From positions 1 through 64,000 of the forward strand of contig NZ_FNXF01000003.1 in the NCBI RefSeq assembly GCF_900108485.1: a stretch of 64,000 nucleotides of DNA, written 5' to 3'. This stretch comes from Rheinheimera pacifica (GTDB lineage: Bacteria > Pseudomonadota > Gammaproteobacteria > Enterobacterales > Alteromonadaceae). Positions 35,193-43,976 of the stretch are shown here, piece after piece. The translations under genes were made by a program, and so were the position numbers. The notes under the pieces were generated by a model that saw only the letters and a program-made list of their open reading frames with translations, was not told the DNA's origin and made no database searches. Every line of letters begins with the position of its first letter. The first letter of the stretch is position 1.

Positions 35193-35870
35193 TCACAGCA
35201 TTAGCCGATAACCGATACCGGCTTCGGTGATTAAGTAACGCGGTGTGGTAGGGTCGTCGCCTATTTTCTGCCGGATATGGCTGACCACAATGCGCAGATA
35301 GTGCGTATCCTGACCATGACTGGGCCCCCAGATTTCCTCCAGCAATTGTTTTTGTGTGATCACACACTGGCGATGCCGCGCTAGTTTGGCCAACACCGCA
35401 TATTCTTTTGGTGTTAACTCAATAACCTCACCGTTGCAACACACCAGGCGCCGTGCCAGATCAATTTTAAGATAACCATCATCCAGCAGCGCCGGTGTGG
35501 TATCGGGCAGCCGGTCACGTAACTGCGCTCTTATTCTGGCCAGCAATTCTTCCACACTAAAAGGCTTGGTAACAAAATCCTGAGCACCGATATCCAGCGC
35601 TTTGACTTTATCGGCATCGCCGCTGCGTACCGACAATATAATCACCGGCACCTTAGAAAAGCTGCGCAGCTCAGCCAGCAGCGTTAACCCATTGCCATCG
35701 GGCAGGCCAAGATCCAGCACCACCAAATCCGGCTGCTGCCGCACCGTGGCAGCCAGTCCTGTTGCCACCGATTCGGCCTCAGATACCTGATAACCGACAC
35801 TTTTTAGCGCAATGCGCAGCATTTTGCGAATTTGGCTTTCATCATCAATAACTAAAATATGCGCCGACAA
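35193..35870 (-). CDS. kdpE: KdpE response regulator
   Basis: A 225-residue OmpR-family regulator that activates kdpFABC. The receiver Asp53 lies in VVLDLGLPDGNG, Lys in FVTKPFSVEELLARIRAQLRD, and the DNA-binding wing in ELTPKEYAVLAKLARHRQCVITQKQLLEEIWGPSHGQDTHYLRI, which is KdpE-like. It follows kdpD by 5 bp on the same strand. Confidence 0.95.
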   Translation of the reverse strand: MSAHILVIDDESQIRKMLRIALKSVGYQVSEAESVATGLAATVRQQPDLVVLDLGLPDGNGLTLLAELRSFSKVPVIILSVRSGDADKVKALDIGAQDFVTKPFSVEELLARIRAQLRDRLPDTTPALLDDGYLKIDLARRLVCCNGEVIELTPKEYAVLAKLARHRQCVITQKQLLEEIWGPSHGQDTHYLRIVVSHIRQKIGDDPTTPRYLITEAGIGYRLML

Positions 35871-35875
35871 TAGCG

Positions 35876-38533
35876 TTAATCTCCGGCCTGAGTTTCAGGT
35901 AAAGGTAAGTCAATAATAAAACGTGAACCGCTGCCCACACGGGCCGCATCGGCTTTTACTGTGCCACCGTGAGCACCAATCATACCACGGCAAATCGCCA
36001 GCCCCATGCCGGTATTATGCCGCTTACTGTCACCGTCGGCGACGACATAAAACATATCAAACACTTTTTCCCGCAGCGATTCAGCGATGCCCGGGCCACT
36101 GTCTTCAATTTCAATGCGGCAGATATTGGCTTTATGGCTGACAAACACCAATACCGGCTCGCCCGGAGGGCTGTATTTGGCGGCATTTTCCAGAATATTA
36201 AAAATACCCTGCTCCAGCAGTGCCGCATGTACATACAGCAGCGGCATATCGGCTTCGGCCTGATATGTTAACTCTACCTCGGGAAAAAAACGCTTTAACC
36301 TTTGGCGTGCACTGCCAATAATGTCGGCTACTGATACCCAATCGCGCTCCAGTTTTAACGTGCCGTGGCCCAGCCGCGTCATATCCAGCAAGTTCTGAAT
36401 ATACCTGTCCAGCCGCCCGCTCTCCTGCACTATGGTATCAAGCAGCTCTTTGCGATCCTCAGCAGATAACTGATTATCCAACATTTGCAGGCTCTCGGCA
36501 CTGCCCATCATGGCCGATAAGGGTGAGCGTAAATCATGCGATACCGACGATAGCAGCGCCGAGCGCAATTGTTCCATTTCAGCCTTCAGTTTAGAGCTTT
36601 CCAGTTCAGTATTTAATTGCATACGCTGCCACACGTTAAGGGCTTGCTGGCTTAAGCTATGCAGCAGGTCGGTATCGTCCGGCCGCAGCAGCTGCTGTGC
36701 CGGTGAAAATTGTACCAGCAACACCGCTACCGTTTTGCCCTGTGCCGTCAGTGGAAAAGCGGTCCAGTCACTGGCGTTCAGAGTTTCACTAAAGCGGCCG
36801 GCCCGTTGCTGATGGCGCTGACACCAGTCGAGCATCGCCTGATCCAACGCCTGCAGCGGTTGTTTTAACGCCGGTATAATCTGTTGCTGCCCGGTTGTTG
36901 CCACTATGTGCACCGGGCAATGCAGTGCCTGGCCCAGTTGCGCCGCCAGCGTAGCCCACAGCTCATCCGGCTGATTAATAACGGTAAGTTGCTGGGCAAA
37001 ATCACGCTGTAATTCGCTGTAGCGATTGGCTTCTTTTAACAGCAAAAACTGCCGGCGAATACGTGATGCGGCCGGGCCACACACTACACCGATAACCAGC
37101 ATAAACAGCAAGGTGGCAATATCATCGTTTTTATTCACGAAAAAGGTGTAATAAGGCTCGGTAAGGAAAAAGTTAAAGCTTAAAAACGATAACACAGCGG
37201 TAAAAATGGCCGGCCGCGCACCGTATTTCAGCCCGCATACAACTACCGACAACACATACACCAGTACCAAATTGCCGCTTTGCAGCCAGGCACTTAACCC
37301 CAGCACCACCAGGCTGGCGATAGCGGTATACAGCAGGCCGTAAACATAACCTGCTTTCTGGCCAAAGGTAGTGGACGCTTGCGGTGCAGCAGCAGGCATA
37401 CTGCTGCGCTCAGCCGCGCGCCACACTGACACTTCCAGCGGTAAACCGCTGTTAATAAGCTGCTGATACAACGGCTTACGCCAGGGCTGAAAGCGCCGTT
37501 TGCTGCCGGCGCCTACCAGTACCGTATTAATCCGGTGTTCGGCTAAATACGGCAGTATGGTTTGCAAGGTTGACGGGCCGCGCAGAATTTCTGTTTGTGC
37601 ACCCAGCTCCCGTGCCAGCGCAAAAGCCGATTGCAGCCGTTTTTGCGCTGCTTGGTATTGCAACTGGCCGGTATCGACCCACACCACCAGCCAGCGTGTC
37701 TGGCGTTTTTCGGCCATACGCCGGCCGATGCGGATCAGGTATTCGTGGTCGCGCCGGTTAGATATTAACACCAGCAGTTTATCTTTAATCAGGTAATCAC
37801 TGCTGCGTGCTTTGGCGTCCTGTTCGGTTTTCAACTGGCTATCGACATGATCCATGACCAGCTTCATCGCCATCTCGCGCAGCGCTGTCAGGGTTTCTAA
37901 CTGGAAAAACTGCTGCACCGCCTGCTGCGCATAATCGGCCAGGTAGACTTTGCCCTGCGCCAGACGATCCAACAGATGGTTTGGGGCTAAATCAACAAAC
38001 ACCAGCTGCTGTGCCTGATCAATAAACTGATCCGGCACGGTTTCAGTTACCCGCACCCCGCTGATTTGCAGCACTAAATCGTTCAGGCTGGCAATATGTT
38101 GCACGTTCAGCGTGGTATAGACATTAATACCGGCAGACAGCAGTTCGGCAATATCCTGATAGCGCCGTTTATGCCGGCTGCCGGGCACATTAGTATGCGC
38201 CAGCTCGTCTACCAGAATAAGCGCTGGTTTGGCTGTCAGTGCGGCATCCAAATCAAATTCGGTCAGCTGTTGGCCATGATAGTTAAGCTCACGCCGGGGC
38301 AAGATGTTAAAGCCTTGCAGCATCGCTTCGGTATCAGCGCGGCCGTGGGTTTCAATCAGGCCCACCGTTACCTTAACGCCCTGCTGCATACACTCTTTGG
38401 CGGCATTTAACATGGCGCAGGTTTTACCTACGCCGGGCGCCGCACCTAAAAATATCTTTAGTTGCCCGCCCTGCTGCTGTTGCAGGCTTTTAAGTAGCGC
38501 ATCGGCTTTTTGGCTGCGTACATCTTGTGCCAC
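35876..38533 (-). CDS. kdpD: KdpD sensor histidine kinase
   Basis: An 885-residue kinase. Residues 20-230 form the KdpD sensor domain with Walker A GAAPGVGKT (30-38) and Walker B ILVDELAHTN. A Usp-like domain follows (about 250-370), then four membrane helices (DUF4118, about 400-500), a GAF-like region, and HisKA/HATPase with SSVSHDLRSPL and NILENAAKYSP. It phosphorylates KdpE when potassium is limiting. It is the last but one gene of the operon. Confidence 0.95.
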   Translation of the reverse strand: MAQDVRSQKADALLKSLQQQQGGQLKIFLGAAPGVGKTCAMLNAAKECMQQGVKVTVGLIETHGRADTEAMLQGFNILPRRELNYHGQQLTEFDLDAALTAKPALILVDELAHTNVPGSRHKRRYQDIAELLSAGINVYTTLNVQHIASLNDLVLQISGVRVTETVPDQFIDQAQQLVFVDLAPNHLLDRLAQGKVYLADYAQQAVQQFFQLETLTALREMAMKLVMDHVDSQLKTEQDAKARSSDYLIKDKLLVLISNRRDHEYLIRIGRRMAEKRQTRWLVVWVDTGQLQYQAAQKRLQSAFALARELGAQTEILRGPSTLQTILPYLAEHRINTVLVGAGSKRRFQPWRKPLYQQLINSGLPLEVSVWRAAERSSMPAAAPQASTTFGQKAGYVYGLLYTAIASLVVLGLSAWLQSGNLVLVYVLSVVVCGLKYGARPAIFTAVLSFLSFNFFLTEPYYTFFVNKNDDIATLLFMLVIGVVCGPAASRIRRQFLLLKEANRYSELQRDFAQQLTVINQPDELWATLAAQLGQALHCPVHIVATTGQQQIIPALKQPLQALDQAMLDWCQRHQQRAGRFSETLNASDWTAFPLTAQGKTVAVLLVQFSPAQQLLRPDDTDLLHSLSQQALNVWQRMQLNTELESSKLKAEMEQLRSALLSSVSHDLRSPLSAMMGSAESLQMLDNQLSAEDRKELLDTIVQESGRLDRYIQNLLDMTRLGHGTLKLERDWVSVADIIGSARQRLKRFFPEVELTYQAEADMPLLYVHAALLEQGIFNILENAAKYSPPGEPVLVFVSHKANICRIEIEDSGPGIAESLREKVFDMFYVVADGDSKRHNTGMGLAICRGMIGAHGGTVKADAARVGSGSRFIIDLPLPETQAGD

Positions 38534-38569
38534 GGCGTCTATCCTTATTAACTTAGCAAATAATCTGGA

Positions 38570-39313
38570 TTAAAAGCTTTTGCCCAGGCTAAATACCCAG
38601 CGATTATCACACAGCGCACTGCAGGCCGCACTATTGATGGAGGTACCGGCATAGCCCAGTGACCAGTCAACACCCCACTGTTGTGTTGCTAATGTCAGGA
38701 TCCAGTCGGTATAGCCGGAACCATCATGCACTTCTGCGCCCAGAAAAGTTTGAAACTCAGCCGCATCGGCAAATTTATTGTACCCAATATGCCAGTTGAG
38801 TTGCAGTTGCTCAGTCAAACTTTGCTGCCAGCCGGCGCTCAGATACCAGAACTTACCGACACCGGCGCCAAAATAGTCATCGGTAACTGCTAAGCCCAGC
38901 TGCCAGTCCTGATAGCTGAGTTTGGCGTAGCCTTCATAGAAATTAAACTCTGTAGCGTCGTTATCACCCTTTGGATAGCGATACTGCATCAAACCGACAT
39001 CCAGCGCCCAGTCATCATTGAGCGACCAGCTGCGGCCAAGCGATATATCCAGCTCCATACTGCCGTCACCAAAGCGGATATTCGAGCCCCAGGCGCTGAC
39101 ATACCAGCCAGCATCGTGGCTTAGCGTTAAGCTGCCCTGCAACGCCGGGCCTTCGTCGGTTTGTGAAATACCGCGGTATAAGTAATCAGAGGTAAAGCGC
39201 ACTTCGCCACTGCTGCTGATTTGTGCAGCCGTAGCAGCTGATGGCAGAGCAAATACGGCAGCTGCCGCTACAGACAATACCGTGCCGGATAAAACAGATA
39301 GTACTAAACGCAT
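38570..39313 (-). CDS. TorF-family putative outer-membrane porin inside the kdp operon
   Basis: A 247-residue exported protein with a signal peptide (about 1-29). The mature part begins with ISSSGEVRFTSDYLYRGISQTDEGPALQGSL, the signature of the TIGR02001/TorF group, and has alternating amphipathic strands ending in the aromatic LGKSF (terminal Phe for the BAM complex). It lies between kdpC and kdpD (25 bp and 36 bp gaps) on the same strand, so it is probably co-expressed. It may provide an outer-membrane route for potassium. Confidence 0.85.
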   Translation of the reverse strand: MRLVLSVLSGTVLSVAAAAVFALPSAATAAQISSSGEVRFTSDYLYRGISQTDEGPALQGSLTLSHDAGWYVSAWGSNIRFGDGSMELDISLGRSWSLNDDWALDVGLMQYRYPKGDNDATEFNFYEGYAKLSYQDWQLGLAVTDDYFGAGVGKFWYLSAGWQQSLTEQLQLNWHIGYNKFADAAEFQTFLGAEVHDGSGYTDWILTLATQQWGVDWSLGYAGTSINSAACSALCDNRWVFSLGKSF

Positions 39314-39337
39314 AATAAATAATTCCTGAAAACAACG

Positions 39338-39952
39338 TTATGACAGTGGATGCTGTGCATCCAGCGCCAGGTTTAATAACAACACATTGACCCGGTGCTG
39401 GCCAAACAAGCCCCACTGCGCCAGCTCAGTGTGTTGCTGCACCAGGTGTTCCAACTGCGCTGGCGACATACCGCGCGCTTTAGCAACACGCTGCAGTTGC
39501 AACATGGCTGCTGCCGGCGAAATATGCGGGTCGACACCCGAGCCGGAGCTGGCGAGTAAATCTACCGGCAGCTCGGTAGCGGCAATCTGGTAGCGCGCGG
39601 TGAGCTCAGCACTGGTTTGCGCAACGCGTTGGCGTAACTCCGGGTTAGACGGCGCTAAATTGCTGCCACCAGTGGCCATAGGATCGTTATCAGCACTGCT
39701 GGGCCGGCCATGAAAATAGTGCTCTGCGCTAAAAGGCTGAGCCACCAGCGCCGAGCCAACCAATTTGCCGTTCTGGCTAACCAGGCTACCGTTAGCTTGC
39801 TCAGGAAATAAGGCCCCGCTAATACCGGTGACAGTGACACTGTAAATACCGCCACAGATTGCCAGCATCACCAGCGCCAGCCCCAGCGCCGGGCGTAAGA
39901 TTGCTGCAGTATCAGCAGGGTTTTGGCTAAAGCCGGGTTGAATAATACTCAT
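39338..39952 (-). CDS. kdpC: KdpC, potassium-transporting ATPase subunit C
   Basis: A 204-residue single-pass periplasmic-facing subunit. The N-terminal membrane helix (about 22-45) is followed by FPEQANGSLVSQNGKLVGSALVAQPFSAEHYFHGRPSS and by HISPAAAMLQLQRVAKARG, as in the family. It starts 2 bp after kdpB stops. Confidence 0.95.
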   Translation of the reverse strand: MSIIQPGFSQNPADTAAILRPALGLALVMLAICGGIYSVTVTGISGALFPEQANGSLVSQNGKLVGSALVAQPFSAEHYFHGRPSSADNDPMATGGSNLAPSNPELRQRVAQTSAELTARYQIAATELPVDLLASSGSGVDPHISPAAAMLQLQRVAKARGMSPAQLEHLVQQHTELAQWGLFGQHRVNVLLLNLALDAQHPLS

Positions 39953-39954
39953 GG

Positions 39955-41955
39955 TTAAAATACCCCGTTCAGTAATACATCAATCAGTTTGATGGCAATA
40001 AAAGGCAGCACCACACCACCCAGGCCATAGATCAACATGTTGTTACGTAACAACTTTTCTGCGCTAATGGCTTTAATTTTTACGCCTTTCAGTGCCAGCG
40101 GAATAAGCGCCGGAATAATTAAGGCGTTAAATACCAGTGCTGACAGCACGGCCATTTTCGGATCCGGCAGTTGCATAATATTCAGCGCAGCAATGCCCGG
40201 CATGGCGGTGGCAAACACCGCCGGCACGATAACAAAGTACTTGGCAATATCATTCGCCAGCGAAAAGGTGGTTAAGGCGCCACGGGTAATCAGCATCTGT
40301 TTGCCCACTTCCACTACCGCCAGCAACTTAGTCGGATCAGAATCCAGGTCCACCATATTGCCGGCCTCTTTCGCAGCCTGGGTGCCGGAATTCATCGCCA
40401 GACCAACATCGGCCTGCGCCAGTGCCGGGGCGTCGTTGGTACCATCACCGACCATGGCCACTAAGCGGCCCTGCGCCTGCTCTTTGCGAATAAGCGCCAG
40501 TTTGTCTTCCGGTTTGGCTTCGGCAACAAAATCATCTACCCCGGCGGCCGCGGCAATAGCACCGGCTGTAACAGGGTTGTCACCGGTGACCATTACCGTG
40601 CGCACGCCCATGGCACGTAGCTTGGCAAAACGCTCAGCCACACCGGGTTTAATCACATCGGATAACTGGATAACCCCCAGCACGCGGTGGTTGCTTGCCA
40701 CCACCAACGGTGTAGCACCTTGCTGGGCCACCTTCGTCACTATCGGATCTAAACCAACAGGTACCGACAAGCCCTGGTTTTTTGCCCAGCCTTTTACCGC
40801 ATCGGCGGCGCCTTTAACAAACTGCTCGCCACTGGCTAAGTGGATAAACGACAAGCGGGTCTGTGCGCTGAACGGGGTAAATTCATCGCCGTCAGCCAGC
40901 GCCGGTGAGGCATAATCCAGCTCGTTGGCCAGCCGTACCACAGATTTCCCCTCCGGTGTCGGATCTTGTAATGAGCACCACAGCGCGGCTTTGATAAGCT
41001 CTGCCTGCGCAACTCCCGGCAGTGGCAAAAATGCTGTGGCCTGGCGATCACCAAAGGTAATGGTGCCGGTTTTATCCAGCAGCAGGGTGTCAATATCACC
41101 GGCTACTTCCACCGCTTTGCCGGATTTGGCAATCACATTGGCCGCCAGCGCACGGTTCATACCGGCAATACCGATGGCAGGCAGTAAACCGGCAATAGTG
41201 GTAGGAATTAAACACACCACCAGCGCAATCAGCATCAGCCAGTCCAACTCAATGCCGACAAAGCCTGCCATCGCCGGCAAGGTTGCTACCGCAATTAAAA
41301 ACACCAGCGTCAGCGCCGACAGCAATACCGTTAGCGCCAACTCGTTCGGGGTTTTCTGCCGGTTAGTACCTTCTACCAGACGGATCATTTTATCCAGAAA
41401 GCTGTGGCCTGATTCGGCGGTAACCTGCACGGTAATAGTGCCGCTGAGTACTTTGGTGCCGGCGATAACACCGGAGTGATCGGTGCCGGCTTCGCGCAGC
41501 ACCGGTGCCGACTCACCGGTTAAGGCCGATTCATTAATGCTGGCCACACCATTCACAATCTCGCCGTCTGCCGGAATAAGCTCACCGGCCTGCACCAGAA
41601 TATTGTCACCGGCTTTAAGCTCACTGGCAGATATTCTGCGCTCACCTGTGCTGTCGAGTTTTACCGCTGTCAGATCGCGTCGCGTGGCTTTTAAACTGGC
41701 AGCCTGGTCACGGCCCCGTGCTTCAGCAATGGCCTCAGCAAAGTTGGCAAACCACAGCGTAAAAAACAAAATCACACTGCTGGCAAGCGCAAAGCCAAAG
41801 CTACCGCCACTTACCAGTTGCTGTACTGTAATGACAACAGCAATTAGGGTAGCAACCCACACCACTAACATCACCGGATTTTTAAATGCCAGCCCGGGGT
41901 GCAGCTTGGCAAAAGCCTGCTGGCTGGCTTGTGTTAATGCAGAACTAGTATTCAT
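39955..41955 (-). CDS. kdpB: KdpB, P-type ATPase subunit of the Kdp potassium pump
   Basis: A 666-residue P1A-type ATPase. The phosphorylation site is Asp294 (DKTGT), the actuator loop is TGES (146-149), and MVTGDN and MVGDGTNDAPALAQADVG mark the nucleotide and hinge regions. It powers potassium uptake with KdpA. The ATG at 41955 is chosen because the 27-codon extension overlaps kdpA out of frame. Confidence 0.97.
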   Translation of the reverse strand: MNTSSALTQASQQAFAKLHPGLAFKNPVMLVVWVATLIAVVITVQQLVSGGSFGFALASSVILFFTLWFANFAEAIAEARGRDQAASLKATRRDLTAVKLDSTGERRISASELKAGDNILVQAGELIPADGEIVNGVASINESALTGESAPVLREAGTDHSGVIAGTKVLSGTITVQVTAESGHSFLDKMIRLVEGTNRQKTPNELALTVLLSALTLVFLIAVATLPAMAGFVGIELDWLMLIALVVCLIPTTIAGLLPAIGIAGMNRALAANVIAKSGKAVEVAGDIDTLLLDKTGTITFGDRQATAFLPLPGVAQAELIKAALWCSLQDPTPEGKSVVRLANELDYASPALADGDEFTPFSAQTRLSFIHLASGEQFVKGAADAVKGWAKNQGLSVPVGLDPIVTKVAQQGATPLVVASNHRVLGVIQLSDVIKPGVAERFAKLRAMGVRTVMVTGDNPVTAGAIAAAAGVDDFVAEAKPEDKLALIRKEQAQGRLVAMVGDGTNDAPALAQADVGLAMNSGTQAAKEAGNMVDLDSDPTKLLAVVEVGKQMLITRGALTTFSLANDIAKYFVIVPAVFATAMPGIAALNIMQLPDPKMAVLSALVFNALIIPALIPLALKGVKIKAISAEKLLRNNMLIYGLGGVVLPFIAIKLIDVLLNGVF

Positions 41956-41974
41956 GATATTCACCTGTATACGA

Positions 41975-43705
41975 CTATTGAGTGGCCAGCACAGCAGTGT
42001 GCTGTGATAGCTCCAGCGCTTCACCAATAGGGCCAAGCACCATCGACGGTAAGAAAGATAAGAAGTTAACCACCAGGATCACGGTAACCAGCGTGACAGC
42101 AAAGGTAGGGTTAAACAGTGGCAGTGTGCCGGCCGTAGTGGGTACCCGACGTTTCTTAGCCAATGAGCCGGCAATCAACAGCGGAATAACCAGCGGCAAA
42201 TAACGGCCCAGGATTAACACCACTACACAAGTAAGATTCCACCAGACGCTATCATCACCAAGGCCCTCGAAGCCGGAGCCGTTATTGGCAAAGGCCGAAG
42301 TGTACTCATAAAACACCTGGGCTATGCCGTGTAAACCGGGGTTAGAGTTACCGGTAAGTGCCGGGAAGGCCACGGTTATGGCAGTAAAGGTTAGGATCAC
42401 GGCGCTTGGCAGCACCAGTAGCACGCCCAACCAGCTTATTTCGCGCTTTTCCAGCTTACGGCCGAAAAACTCCGGCGTGCGGCCAATCATCAGCCCGGCA
42501 ATAAATACCGCCAGCCAGACATAGACCAGGAAATTGACAAAACCACAGCCAATACCGCCCCAGATGCCGCCAATGAGCATACCGGACCGGGTAATCAACC
42601 CCGCCACAGGGTTTAACGAGTCGTGCATCGCATTCACTGAACCGTTTGAGGTTTGGGTGGTAAAGGTGGCCCACAGCGCGGAAACGTCCGTACCCAATCG
42701 CACTTCTTTGCCTTCCATGTTACCGGCCTGCTGTGCCAGACCGGTAAAGGCGGCGTTTGGTTGCTGCTCGCTGTAAACAGCTAACGCAATAAACAGCAGA
42801 CTTAAAAACCCCATCACCGACAGCGACAACAAGGTTAAACCGCGGCGGCGCACCATACCGCCGGCCATAAATACCACTGCCATTGGCACCAATACCAGGG
42901 CAATAGTCTGAATGGCATTGCTTACCGGAGTCGGGTTTTCCTGCGGGTTACTGCTGTTAGGGCCAAACCAGCCACCACCATTGGTACCCAGTTGCTTAAT
43001 GGCTACCATGGCTGATACAGGGCCCAGCGGTATAGTTTGTTCAGACAGGCTTTGCCCTTGTTCAAGCACCGGCACAGTAGGGCTGGCACTGTAACTGGCG
43101 GGTACGCCCTGGCTTGACAACGCCACAGCAACCACAGCGGCCAATGGCAACATTACGCGCAATACAGCACGCACCGTGTCCTGATAATAGTTGCCCAGGT
43201 CACGCTCTTCGCCCTCGCCAGCGTCATCGGCATTGCGGCCGCCTAAGATGCCACGCAGCACCGCGACACACACCGCCAGCGCCATCGCCGGTGTCACAAA
43301 CTGCAGCGTAACAATTAAAAAGCCCTGGCTCAGGTAAGTAAGCTGGGCCTGACCGGAATAATGCTGCTGATTGGTATTGGTTAAAAACGACACTGCGGTG
43401 TGCAGCGCTAAATCCCAGCTCAGTCCCTCGATACCGTTAGGATTTAACGGTAAAACATGCTGAAACAACAAAATAAGATAAGCAATAATGCCCAGCACCA
43501 GGTTACTGAGTAAAAAAGCGATGCCATAGCTTTTCCAGTTCATACCCTGCGTTGGCTTTACGCCCAACAGTTTAAAGATGCCGTTTTCCAGCGGCAGAAA
43601 AACCTTGTCACTCCAGTGTGGTCCGGCGGAAAATACGCCGGTCATATAATGCCCTAACGGCCATGCCAACAGCAGTGCCAGGGTAAAAATCAATATGACT
43701 TCCAT
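41975..43705 (-). CDS. kdpA: KdpA, potassium-binding channel subunit
   Basis: A 576-residue membrane protein of the superfamily of potassium transporters. Segments such as AVSFLTNTNQQHYSGQ, KQLGTNGGGWFGPNSSNP and TSAFANNGSGFEGL carry the selectivity-filter regions. A strong GAGGAG ribosome binding site precedes the ATG at 43705 and overlaps the end of kdpF. Confidence 0.97.
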   Translation of the reverse strand: MEVILIFTLALLLAWPLGHYMTGVFSAGPHWSDKVFLPLENGIFKLLGVKPTQGMNWKSYGIAFLLSNLVLGIIAYLILLFQHVLPLNPNGIEGLSWDLALHTAVSFLTNTNQQHYSGQAQLTYLSQGFLIVTLQFVTPAMALAVCVAVLRGILGGRNADDAGEGEERDLGNYYQDTVRAVLRVMLPLAAVVAVALSSQGVPASYSASPTVPVLEQGQSLSEQTIPLGPVSAMVAIKQLGTNGGGWFGPNSSNPQENPTPVSNAIQTIALVLVPMAVVFMAGGMVRRRGLTLLSLSVMGFLSLLFIALAVYSEQQPNAAFTGLAQQAGNMEGKEVRLGTDVSALWATFTTQTSNGSVNAMHDSLNPVAGLITRSGMLIGGIWGGIGCGFVNFLVYVWLAVFIAGLMIGRTPEFFGRKLEKREISWLGVLLVLPSAVILTFTAITVAFPALTGNSNPGLHGIAQVFYEYTSAFANNGSGFEGLGDDSVWWNLTCVVVLILGRYLPLVIPLLIAGSLAKKRRVPTTAGTLPLFNPTFAVTLVTVILVVNFLSFLPSMVLGPIGEALELSQHTAVLATQ

Positions 43706-43715
43706 TGCCAACTCC

Positions 43716-43796
43716 TCAGAACTTTTCAGGTGCCAACATGGCAACGATTAACACAGCGCTTAATGCGCCAACTAACAACAGTAATAACCAGCCCAT
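43716..43796 (-). CDS. kdpF: KdpF, small stabilising subunit
   Basis: A 26-residue peptide, MGWLLLLLVGALSAVLIVAM followed by LAPEKF, i.e. one hydrophobic helix with a short charged end, matching KdpF in size and character. It starts 6-10 nt after AAGGATA on the reverse strand, and its stop lies inside the kdpA ribosome binding site. It is easily missed by gene callers. Confidence 0.88.
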   Translation of the reverse strand: MGWLLLLLVGALSAVLIVAMLAPEKF

Positions 43797-43878
43797 TTGC
43801 CGTATCCTTAGTGTGAAAAACACGGCGCTAAAGGTAGGTGTAAGCGGCGTAAAATCTCCAGTTGGCTGGGGCTGTTAA

Positions 43879-43900
43879 GCATAAAGATTTCGTAAAATTT
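43879..43900 (-). promoter_or_regulatory. Candidate KdpE box upstream of kdpF
   Basis: On the reverse strand, AAATTTTACGA followed directly by AATCTTTATGC: two imperfect 11-bp repeats, the second matching 9 of 11 bases of the trk array unit. TTTACG and TTTATG are 11 bp apart, like the two half sites in the E. coli KdpE box. It lies about 80-105 bp before kdpF, in the same orientation relative to the gene as the trk array is to trkH. Confidence 0.55.
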
Positions 43901-43976
43901 CACCGGCAACGCAATAAAACCGGCCGGCACAGGAGTATGCTTAGCACCCTGACAAAGCCTGAGGAAGTAATTGGTG

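Noticed and set aside
40037-40915. A 292-codon frame antisense to kdpB
   Set aside because: It is a shadow of a GC-rich gene: it has no recognisable domain and kdpB is unambiguous.
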